A stretch of DNA of 64,000 bases. It comes from Prevotella sp. (GTDB lineage Bacteria; Bacteroidota; Bacteroidia; Bacteroidales; Bacteroidaceae). Location: assembly GCA_017618275.1 (NCBI GenBank), contig JAFZUS010000018.1, positions 1 through 64,000 of the forward strand, in the 5' to 3' direction. Both the position numbers and the translations under genes were made by a program. Each line of letters opens with the position of its first letter. Positions within the stretch are counted from its first letter, which is position 1. Positions 53,721 to 61,335 of this stretch are shown in pieces. The notes beneath the pieces are model-generated. The model was not told the origin of the DNA. It worked only from the letters and a program-made list of their open reading frames with translations, and searched no databases.

Positions 53721-53804
53721 AAAATTCTCGAGAGAATTTTGGAGTTCCCTTAGGGGGAAACAGAAGCGAGAAGGGCTGCTGGCACGAAATTCTCTAGAGA
53801 ATTT
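53721..53804. repeat. Core between the arms: two copies of a GAGAATTT palindrome
   Basis: AAATTCTC-GA-GAGAATTT (within 53721-53740) and AAATTCTC-TA-GAGAATTT (53787-53804) have centres 65 bases apart. A TTCCCTTAGGGGGAA hairpin lies between them. They sit within the 267-base segment enclosed by the two repeat arms. Confidence 0.75.
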
Positions 53805-53919
53805 TAAAAGGACATATAGAACGAAAGTTTGCAAAGCCGCATAAAAAAAACAGCAGGATAGTAGGGGAGCCATTACTTGGTAGTAAACAAACAGGAATGT
53901 GTGAATGATTAATAGAGAT

Positions 53920-54029
53920 CCAGTAGTGGATCAGTAGTGAATTAGTAGTGATATAGTAGCGGATTAGTAGGAATAATAAATTCGATAATTGCTTGATAAT
54001 CCGTGTGTTTTGAGAGATTTAGTAGGATT
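53920..54029 (-). repeat. Right arm of mirrored 11-bp repeat structure
   Basis: Ten 11-bp registers with AGTAGT or AGTAG at the same offset in registers 1-5 and 10; registers 6-9 are degenerate. Read on the minus strand this is the same order as the left arm: one outer site, a 44-base gap and five contiguous sites. Confidence 0.85.
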
Positions 54030-54049
54030 ATATGACCAAATCAAGATTC

Positions 54050-54074
54050 TCATAATGTGTCAGACATTATGTGA
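54050..54074. repeat. 25-bp palindrome, left copy flanking the helicase cassette
   Basis: A near-perfect palindrome with core ATGTGTCAGACAT. It matches the copy at 57403-57427 at 21 of 25 positions. The two copies enclose a GIY-YIG remnant and the helicase-nuclease gene. Confidence 0.7.
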
Positions 54075-54201
54075 AGTACAAAATTCGCCCACAAAAAGGT
54101 CCTCGCCCAGATTCAGAAGGGCCAAGAGGGCGCAGGCATGCTGTGACTAGCGTCTACGACTCACTCACATAGTCTTTTTCAAATAAAAAAAAATCAAAAA
54201 C

Positions 54202-54232
54202 TTGTTAATCTCCAATATTATTTGTATTTTTG
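54202..54232 (+). promoter_or_regulatory. Promoter of the GIY-YIG remnant and helicase gene
   Basis: TTG (54202-54204), a 20-base spacer and TATTTTTG (54225-54232) lie 21 bases before the ATG at 54254. Confidence 0.55.
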
Positions 54233-54253
54233 CATCGAAAAGACGAAAACGAT

Positions 54254-54388
54254 ATGAATAGTAAAGAACCTGGTTACGTTTATATATTGACTGATCCCAG
54301 TTCTCGCGAGGATTGGGTAAAGATTGGTAAGAGCAATTGTCTTGTAAATGTGAGGAAATTGAGAAAGAATCAAATACCTCTGATTTAG
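54254..54388 (+). pseudogene. Truncated GIY-YIG nuclease (T5orf172-like) N-terminus
   Basis: A 44-codon ORF begins MNSKEPGYVYILTD and continues EDWVKIGKSN, which is the first strand pair and the KIG motif of GIY-YIG nucleases of the T5orf172/Meiosis-upregulated type. It then stops (TAG 54386) where a full protein would continue for 200 or more residues, so catalytic Arg and Glu are missing. It lies between the promoter and the helicase ATG, and may now act only as a translated leader. Confidence 0.6.
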
Positions 54389-54395
54389 GAAATTG

Positions 54396-57374
54396 ATGAA
54401 GAATCATGAAATTAGTCCCTCTTATTTATATATGACACTTAAAGGCCTCTGCAAATACTATATCAGTTGCATTGCGTTAGAGAGTAACACAACGCTTCGT
54501 GCTTCAATAAAGGATGAACTGTCTTTCATAAGCTTACCTTGGCTAAATAAGAGTGCGTTGAAGCAACCTGCAATAGGAGCCTTTCTTCGTGGTAATCTTG
54601 AGAAAGAGAAAGATTTGCTGATAGGTTATCCTGTCCTGAAAAGCAAGCATTTTCTTTCGCCACTTTTTATTATCCACATCACTTATAATGATGGAACACA
54701 TGGAAAGAAGGAAGGCTTTTCTATTGATGATGAACTTCTGATAAACAAGGATATCATTGACAAGTATTCCACGAACGAGAAAACGGAGAATATATATGAG
54801 TTACGTGAACTGGAAACTGAACTTGGTTTTACGGATGGGCATGCTGCGTTTGAGGATTTGTCTGAAAAGGTTTCCTTGCTTAGAACTATTCGTCCTGATT
54901 GGGAATGGTTTGACAAACTGAACATAGACAATCTAAAGAAAGGGCAAATAGATATTAATGATGCAGATGGCATTCTAAATCGTGCTATTTTGTTTGCAAA
55001 AGAGCCAACTCCATATACCGTAGGTTTAAGCAATGAGTTGGCTAATCTTGAAAGTCGGGGTAATTTAGATATAAAACATTCTATCTTATGGAAATTTATT
55101 CATAAACAATTTTCTAAGAACCCACCATACACAAAAGAAATACTTGAAGTACTACCTCTGAATGACGAACAAGAGAAGGCTGTTCGCTCTGCTCTAAGTG
55201 CAGACGTTACATTGATAGCCGGTCCTCCAGGAACAGGCAAAACGCAGGTGGTAGCCAACCTTATCATCAATGCAGCAATAGCAGGTCAGAATGTGTTATT
55301 CACCAGTAAGAACAACAATGCTGTTGATGTTGTTGTGAAACGTGTAAACGCTATTAATAAAAACTTGCCATTAATTCTCAGATATGAGAAGAGTGCCAAA
55401 CAATGCATCTCCGATTATACTCAACTATGGGAAAAGGCCAAAGTTAAAAATGAATCGTATGATGATGCTGTTGAGGCATACAAACGTGTATATTCAAGCT
55501 ATGATGCTAAGCGGACACAAAAGTCACAAATAGTCGACAACAGAAACAGATTGGATGAATTGGAACAATCTGTCTGTGCCATAAGAGATAAGTATCAGCA
55601 ATTGATTGGTGTTCTGACTGACGATGAAGTCAATGAGGTCAAGGATGCATATAGCGCCTTTGTGAACAATCGCAAATTTTTGCAAGAAGGCCCAGATAGG
55701 TTATTGGATAAGTTGTTTAAGGAGAGATGGGAAAAGAGAATCGTAGACGATTTGAATACTGTAGTTTTGTCTGTCAATTCCTTTATGGCGAAATACCATC
55801 CAGGTCTGAATGTTACTCCGCAAATGACAGAACGAGAGTGGATGTCATTTGATAACGAGTTTAAATCTCTGATGGATGATTTAAGTTTAATTGCCAGTTA
55901 CAATAGGCTTCTTACTCAGATGTGTGATTCAGCCTCCCTTGAACAACTTGATGCTGCAATGATGACAGAGCATGTAGAACTGCAGGCAAAAGCTAAAACG
56001 GCATGGAATTTATGGCTGAATCAGCACATAAGCATATTTAATGCCCAGAACAGAGGAGAACTTCATGATTATATTAGCCTTCTTGAACACAATCATGTTG
56101 ACGATTACACACCAGCACTGAAGCAGATGCTGCCAGTGAGTGCCATTACATCTTTAAGTGCACGCAGGCGACTTCCGTTTATAGAGGCTGTTTATGACTT
56201 GCTCATTATTGACGAAGCCAGTCAGTGTGATATCGCATCTATGATCCCTTTGTTGATGAGAGCAAAACGCGTGGCTGTTATTGGTGACAAGCAGCAGCTC
56301 AATCATATTTGTCTTTTAAGTAAACAAACAGATTTGTCGCTTATCCTGAGCAATGAGATTGAACCAAGATGGTCATATCGTGGCAGTTCTATTTACGATC
56401 TTGCCGAGAGTATGACAGAGTCTGAAAACATCATACAACTACGCGATCATCATCGGAGTTTCCTTGATATCATTCAATTCTCAAATCAGGAATTCTACGA
56501 CAACACACTTCGCATAGCAACGGATTATAGCCGTTTACAGTCACCTAACAACGGAAAGCCTATTCTTGGTATGCAATGGATGAATGTGAAGGGAAAGACA
56601 ATCCGCCCAGAAAACGGTGGAGCCTATAATCTTCAAGAAGTTGAAGGCGTAATTCGTATTCTTAGACGATTGGCATTGGAACTTGAGTTTGATGGCACTA
56701 TTGGCGTCACCACTCCATTCCATCTACAAGCAGAGATGATTACTAAAGCTTTGGAACGAGATGCAGAACTACGTAATCATCTGGAACTACATAATAAGAT
56801 TCTGATTGATACGGTACATAAATTCCAAGGCGACGAACGAGATGTGATAATTTTCTCTCCCGTTGTCTCAGACGGAACAAAGTCACAAAGTCTTATGTTC
56901 CTGAAGTCAACAGGTAATTTGTTTAATGTTGCCATAACAAGAGCAAGAGCTTTGTTGGTGACAGTTGGCGACAAAGAATATTGCAAAAAATGTGGTGTTA
57001 GTTATTTGGAGCATTTTGCGGAGTACAGTTGTGGAGAAGATGCACCTGTCGAATCATCTGAATGGGAGCATATATTGCAAAAGGCTCTCTCTGATGCTGG
57101 CATTCCAGTGACGGCTCAATATCATGTGGACAAGTACTATCTTGACCTTGCACTCTTCCATAAAGGAAAGAAACTTGATATAGAGGTAGACGGTGCTATG
57201 TATCACCAAACATGGACAGGCGAACTATCCTATAATGACCAATTACGTAACCAGGCACTTATGCGTGAGGGATGGGATGTTATCCGATTCTGGGTTCAGC
57301 AGGTTCGTGACCAGTTGCCTTGGTGCATTAGGCAAATTAAAAATTGGATGGAAGTGGTTGAAAGACAATCGTAA
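54396..57374 (+). CDS. Superfamily 1 helicase fused to a PD-(D/E)xK (DUF559/MTES_1575-like) nuclease
   Basis: A 992-residue protein. The N-terminal 250 residues are of no family I recognise. A UPF1/DNA2-type helicase core follows: Walker A IAGPPGTGKTQVVANLI (about 272), DEAD-box equivalent IIDEASQCDIAS (about 603), GDKQQLNHI, and motif V-VI TVHKFQGDERDVIIFSPV and FNVAITRARALLVTVGD. The last 100 residues contain YYLDLALFHKGKKLDIEVDGAMYH and MREGWDVIRFWVQQV, a Vsr/DUF559-like nuclease. Such fusions occur in restriction and phage-defence loci. The gene is clearly more AT-rich than its neighbours, suggesting transfer. The ATG at 54396 was chosen over the adjoining TTG at 54393. Confidence 0.85.
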   Translation: MKNHEISPSYLYMTLKGLCKYYISCIALESNTTLRASIKDELSFISLPWLNKSALKQPAIGAFLRGNLEKEKDLLIGYPVLKSKHFLSPLFIIHITYNDGTHGKKEGFSIDDELLINKDIIDKYSTNEKTENIYELRELETELGFTDGHAAFEDLSEKVSLLRTIRPDWEWFDKLNIDNLKKGQIDINDADGILNRAILFAKEPTPYTVGLSNELANLESRGNLDIKHSILWKFIHKQFSKNPPYTKEILEVLPLNDEQEKAVRSALSADVTLIAGPPGTGKTQVVANLIINAAIAGQNVLFTSKNNNAVDVVVKRVNAINKNLPLILRYEKSAKQCISDYTQLWEKAKVKNESYDDAVEAYKRVYSSYDAKRTQKSQIVDNRNRLDELEQSVCAIRDKYQQLIGVLTDDEVNEVKDAYSAFVNNRKFLQEGPDRLLDKLFKERWEKRIVDDLNTVVLSVNSFMAKYHPGLNVTPQMTEREWMSFDNEFKSLMDDLSLIASYNRLLTQMCDSASLEQLDAAMMTEHVELQAKAKTAWNLWLNQHISIFNAQNRGELHDYISLLEHNHVDDYTPALKQMLPVSAITSLSARRRLPFIEAVYDLLIIDEASQCDIASMIPLLMRAKRVAVIGDKQQLNHICLLSKQTDLSLILSNEIEPRWSYRGSSIYDLAESMTESENIIQLRDHHRSFLDIIQFSNQEFYDNTLRIATDYSRLQSPNNGKPILGMQWMNVKGKTIRPENGGAYNLQEVEGVIRILRRLALELEFDGTIGVTTPFHLQAEMITKALERDAELRNHLELHNKILIDTVHKFQGDERDVIIFSPVVSDGTKSQSLMFLKSTGNLFNVAITRARALLVTVGDKEYCKKCGVSYLEHFAEYSCGEDAPVESSEWEHILQKALSDAGIPVTAQYHVDKYYLDLALFHKGKKLDIEVDGAMYHQTWTGELSYNDQLRNQALMREGWDVIRFWVQQVRDQLPWCIRQIKNWMEVVERQS

Positions 57375-57402
57375 GCAATCAAAAGCGCAATCAGAGATAA
57401 GC

Positions 57403-57427
57403 TCACAATGTGTCTGACACTTTGTGA
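57403..57427. repeat. 25-bp palindrome, right copy flanking the helicase cassette
   Basis: A palindrome with core TGTGTCTGACAC, located 29 bases after the helicase stop. It is related to the copy at 54050-54074. Confidence 0.7.
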
Positions 57428-57488
57428 GGTAAGAACAAAACAAAGATGGTTTTTGACTGCAAAAACAATAAAATAGGAGAAAAAGAAT

Positions 57489-57496
57489 TATCTTTG
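57489..57496 (+). promoter_or_regulatory. -7 element of the AlbA-type ATPase gene
   Basis: TATCTTTG lies 17 bases before the ATG at 57513. A TTTG at 57452 is too far away to be its -33. Confidence 0.5.
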
Positions 57497-57512
57497 CAAA
57501 CGAAATAAGAAT

Positions 57513-59024
57513 ATGGACGAGAAAACTATAAGAGAAACATTGCTGAAAGGCGAGCGAGTGACGCTGGAATGCAAGAAGGCACAATCGAATGTGCCTGTTG
57601 ATGCATGGAAGACGTATTCTGCGTTTGCCAACACTTACGGTGGGCTTATTCTGCTGGGTGTTTATGAGGACTTGAAGGAAAAGGATATCAGCAAACGATT
57701 TACTATCACTGGCGTGGATGATGCCGCCAAGATACGCAAAGACTTCTGGAACATCGTGAACAATCCTGAGAAGGTGAATGTGAACCTGTTGAAGGACGAA
57801 GATGTTGAGACGGTGGAATTGGAAGGAAAGAATGTGGTGGCAATCAAGGTGCCAATGGCGGACTACAATACTCGTCCTGTATATATCAACAACAATCCGC
57901 TGCGTGGCACATTTGTACGCAATCATGAGGGTGACTATCATTGCCCTGAGGAAATGATTACGATGATGATGCGTGATGCTAACCATGACGGAAACGACCG
58001 TCTGTTCTTGAAACACTACACGATGGACGACATAGACATCCCGACGTTGGAGCATTATCGTCAGCGATTTCATAACAGATACCCAGACCATCCTTTCAAC
58101 AACCTTGACCATACGGAGTTTCTGCGTCAAATGGGTGGTTTTACGATGGATCGCGAGAGTGGGATGGAATGTCTGAACATGGCTGGTTTGTTGATGTTTG
58201 GAAAAGGACTGCCTATTCGTGACCGTTTCGACAATCTGCGACTGGATTATATCGACAAGTCAGGGTTAATAGGCGACCAGCGTTATAGCGACCGATTGAC
58301 ATACGATGGTACTTGGGAGAACAACCTGTTCAACTTCGTTACAACGGTGCTCCCCAAGCTGACCAAGGAACTGCCGCGTCCTTTCAAAATGGTAGGGATG
58401 GAGCGCGACGATGATACGCCACAACACAAGGCTGTGCGCGAGGCGATGACCAACTGCATTATCCATGCTGACCTGATGCTGAACAGCGTGCTGAAGGTGG
58501 AGAAGTACGATAATAAGTTTGTGTTTACAAACCCAGGCTTGCTACGTTTGCCTGTGGAGCAGATTTATGCTGGCGAGGAAACCAGAGCCCGAAATCAGCG
58601 CATACAAAACATGTTCCGCATGATTGGCTTTGGTGAGAACCTCGGTTCTGGATTCCCTCTCATCCTTAGTGCATGGAACGAGAAACATTGGCTGAAGCCT
58701 GAACTCATAGAGCAGCGAGAACTGATGCAGGTGAAGCTAGTTTTGTCGATTGAGACGAAGGATGCAACTGCAAATGAGACTGTAAATGAGACTGTAAATG
58801 AGACTGTAAATGCAACTGTAAAACTCAGCAAGACGCAAAAGAAAATTCTTCCAATCATACAAAAGAACAAGTTTGCCACTTACGAGGAGATTGCTAAACA
58901 ACTGGGAATTGCGAGAGCAACCGTTGGAAGGAATCTTGATGCCATGAAGAAAAATGGAGTTATCAATCGTGTTGGTGGCGACAAAAATGGATATTGGGAA
59001 GTGCTGCTCGATATTATAACGTAA
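57513..59024 (+). CDS. Schlafen AlbA_2-type ATP-binding protein with winged-helix C-terminus
   Basis: A 503-residue protein. The AlbA_2 domain occupies about 1-145 (GERVTLECKKAQSNVP, FANTYGGLILLGVYED, PVYINNNPLRGTFVRNHEG). A GHKL-like ATPase segment follows (HKAVREAMTNCIIHADLML, about 310; GFGENLGSGFPLI). A 12-bp repeat encodes the ETVN linker, and the end is a winged helix (ATYEEIAKQLGIARATVGRNLDAMKKNGVI). Proteins of this plan are annotated as transcriptional regulators or RecG-like; some are linked to defence. It has its own -7 element and lies outside the palindrome-bounded helicase cassette. Confidence 0.85.
   Translation: MDEKTIRETLLKGERVTLECKKAQSNVPVDAWKTYSAFANTYGGLILLGVYEDLKEKDISKRFTITGVDDAAKIRKDFWNIVNNPEKVNVNLLKDEDVETVELEGKNVVAIKVPMADYNTRPVYINNNPLRGTFVRNHEGDYHCPEEMITMMMRDANHDGNDRLFLKHYTMDDIDIPTLEHYRQRFHNRYPDHPFNNLDHTEFLRQMGGFTMDRESGMECLNMAGLLMFGKGLPIRDRFDNLRLDYIDKSGLIGDQRYSDRLTYDGTWENNLFNFVTTVLPKLTKELPRPFKMVGMERDDDTPQHKAVREAMTNCIIHADLMLNSVLKVEKYDNKFVFTNPGLLRLPVEQIYAGEETRARNQRIQNMFRMIGFGENLGSGFPLILSAWNEKHWLKPELIEQRELMQVKLVLSIETKDATANETVNETVNETVNATVKLSKTQKKILPIIQKNKFATYEEIAKQLGIARATVGRNLDAMKKNGVINRVGGDKNGYWEVLLDIIT
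58764..58823. repeat. 12-bp coding tandem repeat in the AlbA_2 gene
   Basis: Five units based on GAGACTGTAAAT, the middle three identical, the first and last starting GCAACTG. They encode ATAN, ETVN (three times) and ATVK. Unit number changes would keep the frame. Confidence 0.88.
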
Positions 59025-59039
59025 ATAAAAAGAACAACT

Positions 59040-59894
59040 ATGATAGAACTGAAGAATGAACTATTGGCGATTCGTGTCGCTGAGATGGGAGCCGAACTCC
59101 AGAGTGTGAAGGACAGTGAAGGTAGGGAGTATATGTGGCAGGCTGGGGAGCAATGGTCCAGACATTCGCCCATTTTGTTCCCTATCGTCTGTAGCGTGAA
59201 CAATAATACTTATATGGTGGATGGCAAGGAATATCACCTGCCTCGTCATGGGTTTGCCCGTGATACGGAGTTTACCGTCATCAGTCTGACGAAGGAGAAA
59301 GTGACGTTGGCCCTGCATGAGTCGGAGGAGACGCTGAAGGTGTATCCCTACCGTTTCAACCTCTCTGTCACTTATCGTCTGGAGGGCAACAAGGTACACG
59401 TTATCTGGCATGTGGAGAATACGGACTGCAGGGAGATTCACTTCCAGATAGGCGGACACCCGGCCTTTAACATGCCTGGCGGCAAATTGGAGGGAATGAT
59501 CAAACTGGACAATGAGGAACCGATGGATGCCCTGAGGAGTTATGCCGACGGTAGTCACGATATGGTGGAGGTGCCTTTGGAGGCAGATATGGGCATCATG
59601 GAAATCAGCAACAACTTCTTCCGCAACGACTCGGTGAAGATTCACAAGTGCCAGACGCATCGTGCCATGCTGATGGATACTAACGGAGAGCCTGCCGTGA
59701 CAGTGGATTACAAGACGCCAGTCTGCGCCTTCTGGAGTCCATACGGTAAACAGGCTCCCTTCGTCTGCATAGAACCTTGGTATGGCATTGGTGACCCCAG
59801 GGATTTCAAGGGCGAGTTTAAGGACAAACCCTTGATGAACCATCTGCAGCCTGGAGCCTCATTTATGAGCAGATATACTATCACGATAAGGTAA
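59040..59894 (+). CDS. Aldose 1-epimerase family protein (LacX-like)
   Basis: A 284-residue galactose-mutarotase-fold protein. Typical segments are ILFPIVCSVNNNTY, YHLPRHGFARDTEF (with the conserved His and Arg), GGHPAFNMP and CIEPWYGIGDP, which correspond to the LacX/YeaD-like subgroup. It probably interconverts sugar anomers. The substrate is unknown. It is 28 bases before a fucose-isomerase-like gene, which suggests joint work on one sugar. Confidence 0.85.
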   Translation: MIELKNELLAIRVAEMGAELQSVKDSEGREYMWQAGEQWSRHSPILFPIVCSVNNNTYMVDGKEYHLPRHGFARDTEFTVISLTKEKVTLALHESEETLKVYPYRFNLSVTYRLEGNKVHVIWHVENTDCREIHFQIGGHPAFNMPGGKLEGMIKLDNEEPMDALRSYADGSHDMVEVPLEADMGIMEISNNFFRNDSVKIHKCQTHRAMLMDTNGEPAVTVDYKTPVCAFWSPYGKQAPFVCIEPWYGIGDPRDFKGEFKDKPLMNHLQPGASFMSRYTITIR

Positions 59895-59921
59895 GGATTG
59901 GATTGAAGTGAATATAGATAT

Positions 59922-61133
59922 ATGAAGGTTATGAGCATTGCTATTTACACATTGACATCGGAACTGCACGATGAACAGGCTGTGGGTGAAGTGACCCGTG
60001 AGTTTCTGAACAGCCTTGATGTCACCTATGAGTTGAAGGGCAGCGACTATGCTGACTATGGCTCCCATTCACTTGACCTGATCTATGTACGGACGGGTGG
60101 CACGGAGGGTATCTTCAAACGTTTGCTTCCAGAATTGCAGGCAAAGTCAGAACGTCCTTTCTATCTGCTGACCTCTGGAAAAAGCAACTCGTTGGCAGCA
60201 TCAATGGAGATCCTGTCGCACCTGCGCCAGAACGATTTCAAGGGGGAGATCATTCATGGTGATCCTGACTATATCTCCAAACGTATCAGACTGTTGGCAA
60301 AGGTCGGAGAGGCGCTGAAGTCACTCAAGGGCTGTAGGATGGGTGTCATTGGTGAGCCTTCCGACTGGTTGATTGCGAGTCACGCTGACAACGAGGCAGT
60401 CATGCAACGTCTTGGCATTAGCCTCATCGACATCCCCATGCAGGAACTGATAGATATCATTAACGTCACGCCACAGTTATCAAAAGTCGAACGGGCCTCT
60501 AAGGATACTGTCACCAATTCCCTGTCAGGCGCCTATCAGATATATGACGCATTGAAGTTACTCGTTGGGAAAGAGTGCCTGCAAGGTTTTACCATCCGTT
60601 GCTTCGACCTGTTGACATCTGTATGGAATACGGGCTGTCTGGCTTTGGCGAAACTCAATGCTGAGGGCATTGTGGCAAGTTGCGAGGGCGATGTTCCTGC
60701 GATGCTCTCCATGAAGATTGCCCAGTCGCTACTTGGTGTCAGCGGTTTCCAGGCTAATCCTGCCTCCATCACCCCCACGACAGGCGAAATGGTGTTCGCC
60801 CATTGCACGATTCCCCTTAATATGGTGGAACGCTATGAGTTCGACACCCATTTTGAATCAGGCATCGGTATTGGCATCAGAGGATATATGAAGGAAGGGC
60901 CAATTACCATATTCAAAGTGTCTGGCGACCTCTCCCGCTATTTCATCGAAGAGGGCGAATTGATCCGGAATCAGGCCAAACCAGACCTGTGCAGAACCCA
61001 ACAGGTCATCCAATTGTCTCATCCCAGTCAGGCCTCCTATTTTCTGACGGATCCCATCGGAAACCATCACATCATCCTCCCAGGCCATCATAAAGACCTG
61101 TTGGAAGGGTTTCTTCGTAACGTGGCAGCATGA
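59922..61133 (+). CDS. L-fucose isomerase-like protein
   Basis: A 403-residue protein with the fold of the L-fucose/L-arabinose isomerase superfamily. Visible segments are LIYVRTGGTEGIFK, KGCRMGVIGEPSDWLIAS, GFTIRCFDLLTSVWNTGCLALAKLNAEGI, ASCEGDVPAMLSM and TTGEMVFAHCTIPL. The metal-binding Glu and Asp positions typical of FucI seem present in CEGD. Substrate not known. The ATG was set at 59922; an in-frame ATG at 59931 is possible. Its stop overlaps the ATG of a glycerate-kinase fossil. Confidence 0.8.
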   Translation: MKVMSIAIYTLTSELHDEQAVGEVTREFLNSLDVTYELKGSDYADYGSHSLDLIYVRTGGTEGIFKRLLPELQAKSERPFYLLTSGKSNSLAASMEILSHLRQNDFKGEIIHGDPDYISKRIRLLAKVGEALKSLKGCRMGVIGEPSDWLIASHADNEAVMQRLGISLIDIPMQELIDIINVTPQLSKVERASKDTVTNSLSGAYQIYDALKLLVGKECLQGFTIRCFDLLTSVWNTGCLALAKLNAEGIVASCEGDVPAMLSMKIAQSLLGVSGFQANPASITPTTGEMVFAHCTIPLNMVERYEFDTHFESGIGIGIRGYMKEGPITIFKVSGDLSRYFIEEGELIRNQAKPDLCRTQQVIQLSHPSQASYFLTDPIGNHHIILPGHHKDLLEGFLRNVAA

Positions 61134-61162
61134 AGGTCGTTACTGCAATAGATTCTAAATAA
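61130..61162 (+). pseudogene. Second glycerate kinase 5'-end fossil
   Basis: An ATG overlapping the previous stop as ATGA opens MKVVTAIDS, then K and a TAA stop at 61160-61162. The first residues resemble glycerate kinase N-termini and the fossil at 53003. It suggests that a translationally coupled glycerate kinase gene once followed. Nothing else is recognisable in the 170 bases up to the next gene. Very short, so low confidence. Confidence 0.4.
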
Positions 61163-61265
61163 ACAACTATTTATGTGCGTTCCTTCCTCAACGGTCATCC
61201 TCAGAATATGGTATGCAGTTAACTTTTATTAACCCGCTTTGTTTCATCACTTTATATTTTTTTCG

Positions 61266-61273
61266 TAAATTTG
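61266..61273 (+). promoter_or_regulatory. -7 element of the LruC-type lipoprotein gene
   Basis: TAAATTTG lies 63 bases before the ATG at 61336. A TTTG at 61238 is 24 bases upstream, longer than usual. The 200-base gap before this gene holds nothing else I can name besides the fossil. Confidence 0.45.
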
Positions 61274-61335
61274 CAGGCGATAAAAACTTAATCATATATA
61301 AAATCATATTAACACAATAACTAATGTTGTAGATT

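Noticed and set aside
53543..54029. CRISPR array reading of the 11-bp repeats
   Set aside because: Units are contiguous 11-mers in two inverted arms with no spacers and no cas genes nearby.
54076..54135. Short frame ending FAHKKVLAQIQKGQEGAGML
   Set aside because: It looks protein-like and could be the C-terminal scrap of a lost gene, but I cannot match it to a family and an in-frame stop lies just upstream.
57243..58130. 295-codon antisense frame over the helicase end and AlbA_2 gene
   Set aside because: Composition is typical of antisense shadows, and it crosses the palindrome and the promoter of the real genes.
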